Shown here: piece after piece, positions 8,908 through 17,694 of the stretch | Position numbering within the stretch: the first letter of the stretch is position 1 | How the letters are laid out: the number at the start of each line of letters is the position of its first letter | Source: Bryobacterales bacterium | GTDB taxonomy: Bacteria > Acidobacteriota > Terriglobia > Bryobacterales > Bryobacteraceae | DNA length: 64,000 nucleotides | Reading direction: 5' to 3' | Assembly: GCA_003135055.1 (NCBI GenBank) | Contig: PLDF01000139.1 | Location: forward strand, 1-64,000 | Translations under genes and position numbers: made by a program | The notes under the pieces: generated by a model | Database searches by the model: none | What the model was told of the DNA's origin: nothing | What the model saw: only the letters and a program-made list of their open reading frames with translations

Positions 8908-10489
8908 CTATCGGCTATGAAGTAATCTAAGGTAACCTTGAGACTTCCAAAGGACTCCCTGCCGAAAGGCATATCCTCGGTTGTAGAGATTGATCAAAGG
9001 GAGGGTTTTAAACGCCTCTCCTTTTGTGTTTTTGCTGTCATCCGCCAGACGCTCCGAACGAGTGGCCCGAACCTGATCAGGCGCACACGGCCCCGCGAAC
9101 CGCCATGAGCGAAAAGCGGCGCGATTAATCCCTGCCGCCGCGCGAGACCGCGCCTTCGACAGCACCCGCGCCACCGACAGCGTCATATCGTCATGCTGCG
9201 GCGCCCCGGCCGCGAAATCGTCCGCCGCTTGCATGATGCGCGCGATGATTTCGGCCGGAAGCACGCCGCCGCACGCGCGCACCGTCGAGATCAGCGCATC
9301 CTCGCCCCATTCGTCGTTGGCGGCATTCTCGGCTTCGCTGAAGCCGTCGGTGAAGAATATCAGCAGATCGCCGGGTTCCAGTTGCATCTCCGCCTGCTCG
9401 TAGCGTGTCTCTCGAAACAGCCCCACCGGCGGGCCGCCAACTTCAAGCGGCATCGCATCCGCGCCGCGCAACACCACGGGCGGATTGTGGCCGCCGTTGG
9501 TATAAGCCAGCTTGCGCGTGGCCGGCTCGAACTGCGCGTAGAAAAACGTCGCATAACGATTGCTCTGCGAAGCATCGAACACCAGCCGGCTCACGTTGGC
9601 CATAAGTCCGGCGACATCCTTGCCGCGCGTAAGCGATTGGCCGCGTACCGAGGCCTGCAAGGCTCGCCATCAATAGTGCGGCAGGATGGCCTTTGCCCGA
9701 GACATCGCCGATCGCGATGCCCAGCGAACCGCCCGTGAGCGCCAGAAAATCGTAGTAGTCGCCGCCAACGCCGCGCGCGGGGCGGCAGTGGCCGGCGTAT
9801 TGCAGCGCGGGCGCCTCCGGCATGGTCTGCGGAAACAGGCGCTGCTGCACTTCGCGGGCGATTTCGATCTCGCGCCTCAACAGCTCGCGCTGCGCCATTT
9901 CCGACGCGATGGCCTCGGTGAGCCTGCTGTTTTCGAGCGCCATGCCGGTCTGCGCGGCAACCGTGTGCAGCAAGTTTGTATCGCTCGCCGAGTAGGGCAC
10001 TTCCGATTTCTTGGGGCCGAGACTGATGAAGCCGAGCAGCTCCTTGTTGGATGCCAGAGGCAGCAGAAGCTGAGCGTCCAGGCGTTCCAAACCGGCGCCG
10101 CCGGCGTTACCTTCCGCCATGACCACCGGCGCGCGCGAGCTGCGCAATTGAGCCACGGCCGGCGCATCGCGGTCGATGGAAAATACCATTTCATCGCCGG
10201 GGTTCTTTCGCCGAACCTCGATGTAAGGATCGCTCAACCCTTCCTGAGCACGGCCATCGATCGCAATTACGCGATCGCCCACTTGCAACCCGGCGGCGCG
10301 GGCATTATCGTGGAGCCCCACAATGGAAGGCCAAGGGCTGCCTAGCGTCACCGGCCGGGCCGGGTATCGATGCCGCATGTCGCCAATAGCGTCGATGGTA
10401 TAGGTGATGCGCCCGGCCAGAGCCAGCGCAAACAGCACGAATAACACGCGGTAAGGCCGCGTAGCGTCGCGATCGGTTTTTGCCGGCAT
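8908..10489 (-). pseudogene. Membrane PDZ-GAF-SpoIIE (PP2C) phosphatase, frameshifted
   Basis: The first frame (from ATG 10489) has an N-terminal hydrophobic helix, a PDZ-like segment (NARAAGLQVGDRVIAIDGR), a GAF-like segment and a coiled coil (EIEIAREVQQRLFPQ). It then has the start of the SpoIIE phosphatase domain (GIAIGDVSGKGHPAALLMASL). The phosphatase continues in another frame (QASVRGQSLTRGKD, then FFTDGFSEAENA, then DDMTLSVA). Removing one base at 9659-9660 joins them. The ATG overlaps the tssK2 stop (TAATG), implying coupling. PP2C phosphatases (PppA) control some T6SSs by dephosphorylating threonines. If the frameshift is real, this one is inactive. Confidence 0.8.
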
Positions 10490-11844
10490 TATCCCGCCTG
10501 CGGCAATAGGATAATCAATTCCAGCTGCGGATGGGGAAGGTCGCTCGGGACGTAAGCCGCCAGATTGCGCGCGCGCTGAATCGCTTCCCAGGCCACGCCC
10601 GATTGGCTGATGCTGAAGTACTGATAGTTGAGCTTGATGGGAATGGCGCCGGGCGGCGCGGCCACATAGGTGAGCGCCACGCCGGGCAGCGCGTTCTTCA
10701 CCAGGTGCTCGATGTGGCTGGCCGAGCAGACCTTCACTATTTGCGGCGTCCTGCCCACAATCTCCGCCTGGCTGCTTTCGGCGCTGATGGCGATATACAT
10801 TTTGGTGTTCTGCAGATACTTGTCGTTATCGATCGCCGTGGCGTAGATGAACGGCTGGATGAGCTTCAGCGGCAGGGAGACGAAGTTGCTGGGCACCACG
10901 GTGTCAAGCAGCAAACGAAGCTTCTCGTCGAGCGCCGTGAAGCAAGCGCCCAGCTCGTCGTGGTCGTAAGGCGCGAACTCGCGCGGATGAATATTAGTCG
11001 AGAACGTGGTCAGCGCGCCCGCCAGAGAGAGCATGGCGGCGTAGAGCGCTTCGGGATGCCCGCCGCGAGTCTCGAACAGGTGGCGGAACGTGGGGAACGC
11101 AGTGTTGATGGTATAAAGCAGCCAGAAATTGGCGATGTCGGCGGCGGTGAAATCGGCCAGCGTCTGGTTCTTCTGCCGGCGCATGGCGGCGATAGAGCTC
11201 GACCGCGCGCTGAGGATCTCGACGATGCGCCGCGCGATCGCGACCAGGTAGTCGCTGGCATTGAAATCGAGCAGTGGCGGCACGAAGCGCGGGTCGAGCT
11301 GGAAAAGGCCGGTTGCGGTGCGGATAACGCGCGCGACGCGCAGCGTGGAATACCCATCGAGCGCCTCGCCTTCGGTCAGCAGGCGAAAATTCTTACGCGC
11401 CACCTGCACGGGCTTCTCGGAAAGGCCGGTGTTCTCGTCGCGGAACAACTCGAATTCGGCGGTATAGCGGGCGCCGCTCTGGCGCGGCGAGTTGGCCACG
11501 TTGAGGCCGCGTTCGCGATATTGCGGCACGGCCAGGTGAACGTCCAGCGTGGTCTGGTCGGGATCGAAGCAATCGCCGAGCTGCTTCAGCGGCGGGGCGC
11601 CATCGGAGTTCGGAATATCGAACAGCAAGCCGTCGGGCAGAATGCCGGACGCTGCGGCGACGACGAAGGAGCCTTCGGACAGCGCCTCCTGGCCAATCTG
11701 CAGCGAACGGAATCCCCAGGGGCGGAAGGAGAGGGTTTCGAGCTGGAAATGCAGGACGCTCTCAAGGAAGCGGTCCTGTATTTGAAGATGCTGCGGGCTC
11801 AGAAACGTGCCCTTCGTCCAGATGACCGGTTGCAGTCGCTTCAT
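10489..11844 (-). CDS. tssK: Type VI secretion baseplate protein TssK, paralogue 2
   Basis: This is a second, clearly divergent TssK of 451 residues starting MKRLQPVIWTKGTFLSPQHLQ. It shares the family layout with paralogue 1 at 4449-5822: the DENTG.S/A.EKPV segment, the N-terminal shoulder domain and the C-terminal head. The ATG at 11844 is preferred over an in-frame TTG at 11850. It is co-transcribed with the phosphatase gene through a TAATG overlap. Whether it joins the same baseplate or serves another T6SS in the genome cannot be told. Confidence 0.9.
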   Translation of the reverse strand: MKRLQPVIWTKGTFLSPQHLQIQDRFLESVLHFQLETLSFRPWGFRSLQIGQEALSEGSFVVAAASGILPDGLLFDIPNSDGAPPLKQLGDCFDPDQTTLDVHLAVPQYRERGLNVANSPRQSGARYTAEFELFRDENTGLSEKPVQVARKNFRLLTEGEALDGYSTLRVARVIRTATGLFQLDPRFVPPLLDFNASDYLVAIARRIVEILSARSSSIAAMRRQKNQTLADFTAADIANFWLLYTINTAFPTFRHLFETRGGHPEALYAAMLSLAGALTTFSTNIHPREFAPYDHDELGACFTALDEKLRLLLDTVVPSNFVSLPLKLIQPFIYATAIDNDKYLQNTKMYIAISAESSQAEIVGRTPQIVKVCSASHIEHLVKNALPGVALTYVAAPPGAIPIKLNYQYFSISQSGVAWEAIQRARNLAAYVPSDLPHPQLELIILLPQAG

Positions 11845-11915
11845 TTGCAATCAAGGTAGCAGAACATGGGCTCCAACTCCAACAGTACCGATGCCAGGCG
11901 ACGGGTGAGGGATGG

Positions 11916-11960
11916 TCTTCAACGCGGAGGCGCGGAGAGGCGGAGGAAAACGCGGAGTTT
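11916..11960. repeat. Degenerate GCGGAG-rich direct repeat
   Basis: Imperfect copies of ACGCGGAGGC/GCGGAGAGGC precede AAAACGCGGAG. Similar short tracts are common intergenic repeats in GC-rich bacteria. Nothing else is evident between tssK2 and the antitoxin gene (11845-12122). Confidence 0.5.
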
Positions 11961-12122
11961 TTCCACGGCGAGATGGTTCGCCTTGCCGATCGGTATTTCA
12001 TCCGTAAGCCGGAGTTGGCCGAGGCGCTAACCAATCTCTGGACTCTTGCAGCGTCAGGCGTAGCAGCATTTCCGCCCCGGCACGGCCGCGTAACAGGTAT
12101 TCTCAGAGAAGGAGCTGAAGCC

Positions 12123-12371
12123 ATGGAAGTGCATTTCACCCCTGAAGTACAGGCGAAGCTTGAGCAGATGGCGCGAGACACCGGCCGCCGGAGCGATGAG
12201 CTAGTGGAAAACGCGGTGACAGATTTCTTTGAGGATTTCGCCTTCACGCGGGAAACGCTTGATCGCCGCTATGACGATCTGGAAAGCGGCAGGGTTAAAC
12301 CCATCCCAGGCGACGAAGTATTTGCCAGGCTTCGGGCCAAGAGCGCGGCCCGCCGAGCCGAGCGTCAATGA
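12123..12371 (+). CDS. Small ribbon-helix-helix-like antitoxin
   Basis: The 82-residue product begins MEVHFTPEVQAKLEQMARDT and is followed by GRRSDELVENAVTDFF, the pattern of ParD/CopG-type antitoxins that bind DNA through the N-terminal part and the toxin through the acidic C-terminal part. An AAGGAG ribosome site lies upstream of the ATG. The stop codon overlaps the ATG of a RelE/ParE-like reading frame broken by indels, so the antitoxin is effectively solitary. It is an accessory insertion inside the T6SS locus. Confidence 0.75.
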   Translation: MEVHFTPEVQAKLEQMARDTGRRSDELVENAVTDFFEDFAFTRETLDRRYDDLESGRVKPIPGDEVFARLRAKSAARRAERQ

Positions 12372-12678
12372 GAGGGTATTGATGTTCACCCGGAAGCCTC
12401 AGTCGATCTCGATGCAATTTGGAATTCATAGCCGAAGACAGCCAGGATGCCGCCGATCGAATGATCGATCAAATTGAGGCGACCGTTGAGGCGCTTGTCC
12501 CGTTCCCTCATCAAGGCCACCGCCGTCCGGATCTCACCTCGCGCCCGCTACGCTTCACGAATGCGGGAATTACCTCGTAGCCTTTGCGCCCGGCAAAAAG
12601 CCTCTGTGGGTCGTCGCGGTCATGCATGGACGCCGCAGCCCTCGCGTGATGGCCGCGATTCTCAGAGGCCGAGAGTAG
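12368..12678 (+). pseudogene. RelE/ParE-family toxin remnant with three indels
   Basis: Joined across frames, the product would read MRGIDVHPEASVDLDAIWNF, then IAEDSQDAADRMIDQIE, FPHQGHRRPDL, LRFTNAGNYLVAFAPGKKPL and WVVAVMHGRRSPRVMAAIL. This is a typical ParE/RelE toxin core. The reading frame is broken by an extra G near 12374, a missing T near 12420 and a missing A near 12562; each is one base in a homopolymer. It directly overlaps the intact antitoxin gene. Confidence 0.75.
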
Positions 12679-12878
12679 CCCCCGCCTGGGCTTCCTTGCG
12701 GCGCGAAGCGCAGCCGAAATTCTTAAACCCAGGCCGCCTCGCGCGGCCGAGCGGACACTACGCACGCCACATCAAGCAGATCGTCGTTAAGCCATCGGGA
12801 AAACCGCAAGCACGGTTTGAAAGGCGGTCGCTGGAAACGGGCTGGCGCTAACCGCCGATACCGCGCCATAATCTACCC

Positions 12879-14405
12879 ATGACTACCAGCGTGAGTATGC
12901 CCGATCCGCTGCACGGGATGCTGCCCCGGCTAGCCGAAGATGAGGAATTCGACGCCGCGCGCCTGGTCTTCCGGAGTTGCGGATACGATGAGCCCGGTGT
13001 CATCGGCCGCCTCGAGATCGAGGAGATCGCCCGCTTCAAGAGCATCCGGCAAGGCCGCCGGACGGCGCTCGATATTCAGGGTCCCATCGACGTACTGATC
13101 CGCCTGTTTCTCGACGGCGAGATGGTTCAGGATGCCGCGGCGCGCGCGCTGTTGCCGGAAGGGGCTATCGATTCGCTGCTGGCGCTCAACCTGGTCGCGC
13201 TCAACCTGGTGGCGCCCGGGCCGGCCGGCTGGCTCTCCACCGTCCTGATCTATCCTGGATTCGGTCTTTTGATGACCTCCGACCGCGCGCCGGACCCGAA
13301 TCTCTCGAACGCTCCGCTACCGCCGGACGCTGTTTACCCGGCCGTGATCGAGAACACCCGCGAGTTCATTGCGGCGCTGCCCGCGACCCCGTGCGAAGCC
13401 CTTTTGGATATCGGGACGGGTTCCGGAATCGCCGCGCTGCTGGCGGCTTCGCGGTATGCCCGCCACGCCTGGGGCGCCGACATCACGCCGCGCGCCGTGC
13501 ATTTTGCGGAATTCAACCGGAGGTTGAACGGCATCGCCAACGCTTCGTTCGTGGAAGGCGATATGTATGCCCCCGTGGAAGGCATGACGTTCGACCGCAT
13601 CGTCGCCCATCCGCCCTACGTGCCAGCCGCGAAGACGCGCCTCATCTACCGCGATGGAGGCGAGGACGGGGAGCAGATCCTGCGGCGCGCCATCGAAGGC
13701 TTGCCGCGCTTTCTCCGTCCGGGCGGAAGCTTTCGCGCGATGGCTATGGCCGCCGATTGCGAAGGCGAGACATTCGAGGAGCGCATCCGCAAATGGCTGG
13801 GCGCGAGTGAGGCCGGGTTCGACCTGGTACTGGTTTCGCATTGGCTGCGCGAGCCCGCGCAGTTCATCGCCAACACGCGCGCCCACGGAGACGTTCCCGC
13901 GGACGAGGTGCGTTACCTGGAGGAACTTTGGAAACGCCGCAAGGTGCAGTTCCTTTTTCACGGCAGAATCCTGCTGCGCCGCTTCGCGGAGGCCCGGCCG
14001 GCGGTGACGGCCCGGGTGCAAAAAGGCAGCGGGATGACGGGCGAGCACATCGAATGGCTGATCGATTGGGAGGCGCGGGCGCGCAATCCAGTCTCGCTCG
14101 AATGGCTGATGGGCCTCCGTCCGTCGATTGCGCCGCAGTGCCGTCTGGTGGTGCAGCACTCGGTGCAAGAGGGCCGCTTCGCGGCGCGGGATTTTGCGCT
14201 ATCGTGCCCCAGCCCCTTCGACACCGATTGTCGCGTGGAACCATGGCTGGCTGCGCTGATTTCCGGGTGCGATGGGCACAAGACCGTTCGCGATCACCTT
14301 GAGGAAACCAGGCGGAACGGCCAACTGGCCGCGAACTACGGGGCTAAAGATTTTGCCGCAATCATAGTCGCAATGGTCTCGGCCGGGATTCTGGCAGCCA
14401 AGTAG
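12879..14405 (+). CDS. Class-I SAM-dependent methyltransferase, PrmC/HemK-like, multi-domain
   Basis: The 508-residue product has an N-terminal helical/winged-helix-like region (1-165), a Rossmann methyltransferase core and a C-terminal helical domain (about 370-508). Motif I is LLDIGTGSG near residues 174-182. Motif IV is HPPY near 244-247, where N6/N5-type methyltransferases have (N/D)PPY. The architecture resembles the large DUF7059-type methyltransferases of other phyla (family assignment from memory). The substrate is unknown. It lies between the two T6SS transcription units, same strand as tssB, about 310 bp upstream of it. The TAG stop directly abuts a GACAGGCC palindrome. Confidence 0.8.
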   Translation: MTTSVSMPDPLHGMLPRLAEDEEFDAARLVFRSCGYDEPGVIGRLEIEEIARFKSIRQGRRTALDIQGPIDVLIRLFLDGEMVQDAAARALLPEGAIDSLLALNLVALNLVAPGPAGWLSTVLIYPGFGLLMTSDRAPDPNLSNAPLPPDAVYPAVIENTREFIAALPATPCEALLDIGTGSGIAALLAASRYARHAWGADITPRAVHFAEFNRRLNGIANASFVEGDMYAPVEGMTFDRIVAHPPYVPAAKTRLIYRDGGEDGEQILRRAIEGLPRFLRPGGSFRAMAMAADCEGETFEERIRKWLGASEAGFDLVLVSHWLREPAQFIANTRAHGDVPADEVRYLEELWKRRKVQFLFHGRILLRRFAEARPAVTARVQKGSGMTGEHIEWLIDWEARARNPVSLEWLMGLRPSIAPQCRLVVQHSVQEGRFAARDFALSCPSPFDTDCRVEPWLAALISGCDGHKTVRDHLEETRRNGQLAANYGAKDFAAIIVAMVSAGILAAK

Positions 14406-14425
14406 GACAGGCCTCCCGGCCTGTC
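14403..14425. repeat. TAG-GACAGGCC palindromic repeat, copy 1
   Basis: An 8-bp stem GACAGGCC/GGCCTGTC with a TCCC loop, preceded directly by TAG. That TAG is the stop codon of the methyltransferase gene. Two degenerate half copies (CCCGGCCTGTC, CCCGGCCTTTC) follow by 14490. Confidence 0.85.
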
Positions 14426-14569
14426 GCCGGCTTGTCGATTCCCGGCCTGTCAAGGCTAGGCATACTGGGCGGGCTTCCCGGCCTTTCGCCCCGACTAGCC
14501 GAACGATTTTATAACCCGGCGATCGCACTCCCAAACCGAGTCATAGTACTCGATTCCCACGGTGGGGGA

Positions 14570-14596
14570 TTGTTTTCCCGGATTTCGTCTTATACT
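14570..14596 (+). promoter_or_regulatory. Candidate sigma-70-type promoter for the tssBC operon
   Basis: TTGTTT and TATACT are separated by 15 bp, a short spacing, about 120 bp before the tssB start. This is the best-looking hexamer pair between the methyltransferase gene and tssB. It has only sequence support. Confidence 0.3.
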
Positions 14597-14714
14597 TCTT
14601 CACAGGTAAGCGGATTCGCCGCGCCGAAGTTTTTTCTGATAAAGTGATGTCCTGCTCTGGAAAGGCCGCACTTTGCAGACTAGGGTCGGCCCGGAGTTAA
14701 ACGAGGAACCGATT

Positions 14715-15236
14715 ATGGCAAGACAAAGCACACAACATAAACTGGATCGCGTCAGGTCGCCCCGTGTACAGATTACGTACGACGTCGAGATCGGAGATGC
14801 CATTGAAATCAAGGAATTGCCCTTCGTAATGGGCGTTCTAGGAGACTTCACGGGTAAGCCTGTAGACCCGCTGCCCCGCTTGAAAGACCGCAAGTTCGTC
14901 GAGGTGAATCCCGACAACTTCGATGCCGTATTGGAGAGTATGCGGCCGCATCTGGCGTATTCGGTGGAGAACAAGCTGAGCGAAGATTCCGAAGCGCCCA
15001 AACTGAAAGTGGATCTTAATTTCAAGAGTATGGACGATTTCTCACCTGAGAACGTGGCGCGCCAGGTAGGCCCGTTGCGCCAATTGCTTGAGCTGCGCGA
15101 TCGCCTTACCGACCTTCGCGGCTCGATGCAGGGTAACGACAAACTCGAAGAGATGCTCCGCGACGCCGTCACCGACAAGGACAAGCTGGCCAAGCTGAAG
15201 TCCGAGATGGAAACCAAGGAGGGCAGCCATGAGTGA
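14715..15236 (+). CDS. tssB: Type VI secretion contractile sheath small subunit TssB
   Basis: TssB (VipA/ImpB) pairs with TssC to form the contractile sheath around the Hcp tube. The 173-residue product shows the family start (RSPRVQITYDVEIGDA) and the ELPFVMGVLGDF segment, with normal length. The ATG at 14715 has a GAGGA ribosome site. It overlaps tssC by 8 bp and heads the plus-strand operon. Confidence 0.95.
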   Translation: MARQSTQHKLDRVRSPRVQITYDVEIGDAIEIKELPFVMGVLGDFTGKPVDPLPRLKDRKFVEVNPDNFDAVLESMRPHLAYSVENKLSEDSEAPKLKVDLNFKSMDDFSPENVARQVGPLRQLLELRDRLTDLRGSMQGNDKLEEMLRDAVTDKDKLAKLKSEMETKEGSHE

Positions 15237-16716
15237 CTTGCAAAAGGCAGCCGCGGCGCCGCAGGGCGCCGAAACCACCGAAGAGGTAAGCCTCCTCGAT
15301 CAAATCGTGCAGGAAGGGCGCATGGCGCGCGACCCGGCATCTAAAGAGCGCGGCAAGAACCTGGTGAAGGAGTTCGTGACTCAGGTTCTGGAAGGCGCCA
15401 TGACGGTGTCGAAAGACGCCGAGGCCATGATCAATGCGCGCATCGCGCAAATCGATCACCTGGTTTCCATCCAGCTCAGCGAAGTGCTGCACCATCCGGA
15501 CTTTCAGAAGCTGGAGGGAACATGGCGCGGTCTCAAGTATCTGATGGATCAAAGCGAGACCAGCGACAAGCTGAAGATCAAGATTCTCAACACCAGCAAG
15601 AAGGATTTGCTGCGCGATCTGCAGCGTGCGTCGGAGTTCGATCAGAGCGCCCTGTTTAAGAAGGTGTACGAAGAAGAGTATGGCATCTTCGGCGGCGCGC
15701 CTTTCGCCGCGCTGGTCGGCGATTACGAATTCGGACGCGGGCCCGAGGATATCGAGCTTCTGGAGAAGGTGGCGCAAGTGGCGTCCGCGGCGCATGCGCC
15801 GTTCCTTTCCGCCGCCGGGCCGGACATGCTCAACATGGAAAGCTTCACGCAGTTGGACGCTCCGCGCGATATGGCCAAGATCTTCGACAGCAGCGAATTC
15901 GCCAAGTGGAAGAGCTTCCGCCAGAGCGAGGACTCCCGCTACGTGGGCCTGACTTTGCCGCACGTCCTGATGCGCCTGCCCTACGGTAAGGGCGGAACCC
16001 AGGTGGATGGATTCAATTACGAAGAGGGCGTCGACGGTACCGATCACAGCAAGTATCTTTGGGGCAATGCGGCCTTCGCGCTGGGGGCACGGCTTACCCA
16101 GGCATTCGCCCAGTACGGCTGGTGCGCCGCTATTCGCGGGGTGGAAGGCGGCGGCTTGGTGGAAGGGCTTCCGACCCACACTTTCACCACCGATTCGGGA
16201 GACATAGCGCTGAAATGCCCCACTGAAAGCCCCGTGACCGACCGGCGCGAAAAGGAGCTGGCGGATCTGGGATTTGTGCCCGTGGTGCACTGCAAAGGTA
16301 CCGATTACGCCGCGTTCTTCAGCGTGCAATCGTGCCAGAAGCAGAAAATGTACGACAAGGAAGAGGCCAACGCCAATGCGCGCCTTTCCACGCAGTTGCC
16401 GTACATCCTGGCGATCTCCCGTTTCGCGCACTATATGAAGGCCATGATGCGCGACAAGGTCGGCAGCTTCATGTCTCGTTCAGAGTGCGAGGATTTCCTC
16501 ACCCGTTGGATTTTGCAGTACGTGGTGGGGAATGACAACGTTGCAGCGGAGGTGAAGGCCCGCAAGCCGCTGCGCGACGCTAAGGTGGAGGTAGTGGAAA
16601 TTCCCGGGAAGCCCGGCTGTTATCGCGCCGTTGCGTTCCTTAAGCCGCACTTCCAGTTGGATGAGCTTTCTGTGTCGTTGCGGCTGGTCGCCGATCTGCC
16701 TCAGGGCGCGAAGTAA
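15229..16716 (+). CDS. tssC: Type VI secretion contractile sheath large subunit TssC
   Basis: TssC (VipB/ImpC) is the major sheath protein. The 495-residue product has the expected length and conserved segments (EGTWRGLKYL, ISRFAHYMK, SRSECEDFLTRWI, KPHFQLDELSVSLRLV). Overlap with tssB indicates coupled translation, as the 1:1 heterodimer needs. A hairpin and then hcp follow. Confidence 0.96.
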   Translation: MSDLQKAAAAPQGAETTEEVSLLDQIVQEGRMARDPASKERGKNLVKEFVTQVLEGAMTVSKDAEAMINARIAQIDHLVSIQLSEVLHHPDFQKLEGTWRGLKYLMDQSETSDKLKIKILNTSKKDLLRDLQRASEFDQSALFKKVYEEEYGIFGGAPFAALVGDYEFGRGPEDIELLEKVAQVASAAHAPFLSAAGPDMLNMESFTQLDAPRDMAKIFDSSEFAKWKSFRQSEDSRYVGLTLPHVLMRLPYGKGGTQVDGFNYEEGVDGTDHSKYLWGNAAFALGARLTQAFAQYGWCAAIRGVEGGGLVEGLPTHTFTTDSGDIALKCPTESPVTDRREKELADLGFVPVVHCKGTDYAAFFSVQSCQKQKMYDKEEANANARLSTQLPYILAISRFAHYMKAMMRDKVGSFMSRSECEDFLTRWILQYVVGNDNVAAEVKARKPLRDAKVEVVEIPGKPGCYRAVAFLKPHFQLDELSVSLRLVADLPQGAK

Positions 16717-16727
16717 ATCCCTAACGC

Positions 16728-16753
16728 GGCCGGCTTCCATGTGGACGCCGGCC
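16728..16753 (+). promoter_or_regulatory. Intergenic hairpin between tssC and hcp
   Basis: Arms GGCCGGC and GCCGGCC flank a 12-nt loop in the 81-bp tssC-hcp gap. No T-run follows. It may stabilise or separate the hcp part of the transcript, because Hcp is needed in large amounts; this role is inference. Confidence 0.5.
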
Positions 16754-16797
16754 TCAACCGATCGAATAAAAGACAAAAAGAAAAAGGAGAAAATCAC

Positions 16798-17292
16798 ATG
16801 GCATTTGATGCGTACTTGAAGCTCGACACAATCACGGGGGAGTCGACCAGCACAGGGTATACGGGCTGCATGGAGATCTTTAATTTCAGCTTGGGCGCCG
16901 CCAACCCGGTAACCATCGGCTCGGCAAGCACCGGCGGCGGCGGCGGTAAAGCCATCCTGCAGCCGTTCAGTTTCACCAAGAAGACCGACAGTGCGAGCCC
17001 GAATCTGTATCAGTCTTGCGTTACGGGCGCCCACCTTGCCACCGGTACCGTGACGTTGCGCAAAGCGGGCGGCGGCGCCGCGTTGCCGTATTTGACCTAC
17101 GGCTTCAAAGTCATCTTCATTGAATCCATCTCGTGGAGCGGAAGCACGGGTGGCGACGATTCGCCGACGGAGCATGTGTCCGCGGCCTTCGGAACGTTGA
17201 CGATCGACTATCAGGCTCAGTCCAACACGGGCACGCCGGTGGGTGGAGCGATCCATGGCGGTTGGAACGTGCAGACGAACTCGTCGGCCTAG
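16798..17292 (+). CDS. hcp: Type VI secretion tube protein Hcp (TssD)
   Basis: Hcp hexamers stack to form the inner tube. The 164-residue product starts MAFDAYLKLDTITGES, matching the family. It has the expected beta-barrel pattern, including the LYQSCVTGAHLATGTVTLRKAG segment (in two parts: LYQSCVTGAH and LATGTVTLRKAG), and a short hydrophilic C-terminal tail. The start is fixed by an AAAGGAG ribosome site. Two hairpin terminators lie downstream, so much transcription probably ends after hcp. Confidence 0.95.
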   Translation: MAFDAYLKLDTITGESTSTGYTGCMEIFNFSLGAANPVTIGSASTGGGGGKAILQPFSFTKKTDSASPNLYQSCVTGAHLATGTVTLRKAGGGAALPYLTYGFKVIFIESISWSGSTGGDDSPTEHVSAAFGTLTIDYQAQSNTGTPVGGAIHGGWNVQTNSSA

Positions 17293-17307
17293 CGTCCTTG
17301 TTTGGCC

Positions 17308-17350
17308 AAGCCGCATCGCGCCGCCTCTGGCTCGATGCGGCTTTTGTTTT
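17308..17350 (+). terminator. Intrinsic terminator after hcp
   Basis: An 11-bp stem AAGCCGCATCG/CGATGCGGCTT with a 14-nt loop, followed by TTGTTTT. It begins 15 bp past the hcp stop codon. A second GCCGCC/GGCGGC stem followed by six T lies at 17381-17403. Confidence 0.8.
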
Positions 17351-17355
17351 CCGAT

Positions 17356-17476
17356 GTGGGGCAGGCAATCTTGCCTTGCAGCCGCCTTTCAGGCGGCTTT
17401 TTTCGGGGATGAGAGAACCTTAGCACCTGAAAAGCGCCGGTCGAAAGCCGGCGGCAGCCAGGATTGGCCGCCCCAC
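17356..17476. repeat. Inverted pair of GTGGGGC(A/G)G double-hairpin repeats
   Basis: One copy (17356-17397, plus orientation) and one inverted copy (17435-17476) face each other. Each has two short stems and resembles the copy at 30374-30414. The first copy doubles as a terminator (GCCGCC/GGCGGC then T6). The rest of the hcp-tagJ gap (17477-17694) shows no gene. Confidence 0.75.
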
Positions 17477-17694
17477 ACTTTTTGCGGAAGGGTCGTCAAA
17501 GTAAGTGGCGTTGGGATGCTGCGCGGGCGGTTGCCAACCGCCGCCTTCGGCGATTCCGTCGAGACTCAATGTTTAGTACGATAGCAGCCTATGGCAAGAA
17601 CCGAACCGCCGGAGCCGCGCACATTAGTAAGCGGTGTCTTAGAACTTTCGCCACGGGCTGATAGGCGGCCGCAAAACGCCGCGGGGGGCCTGCA

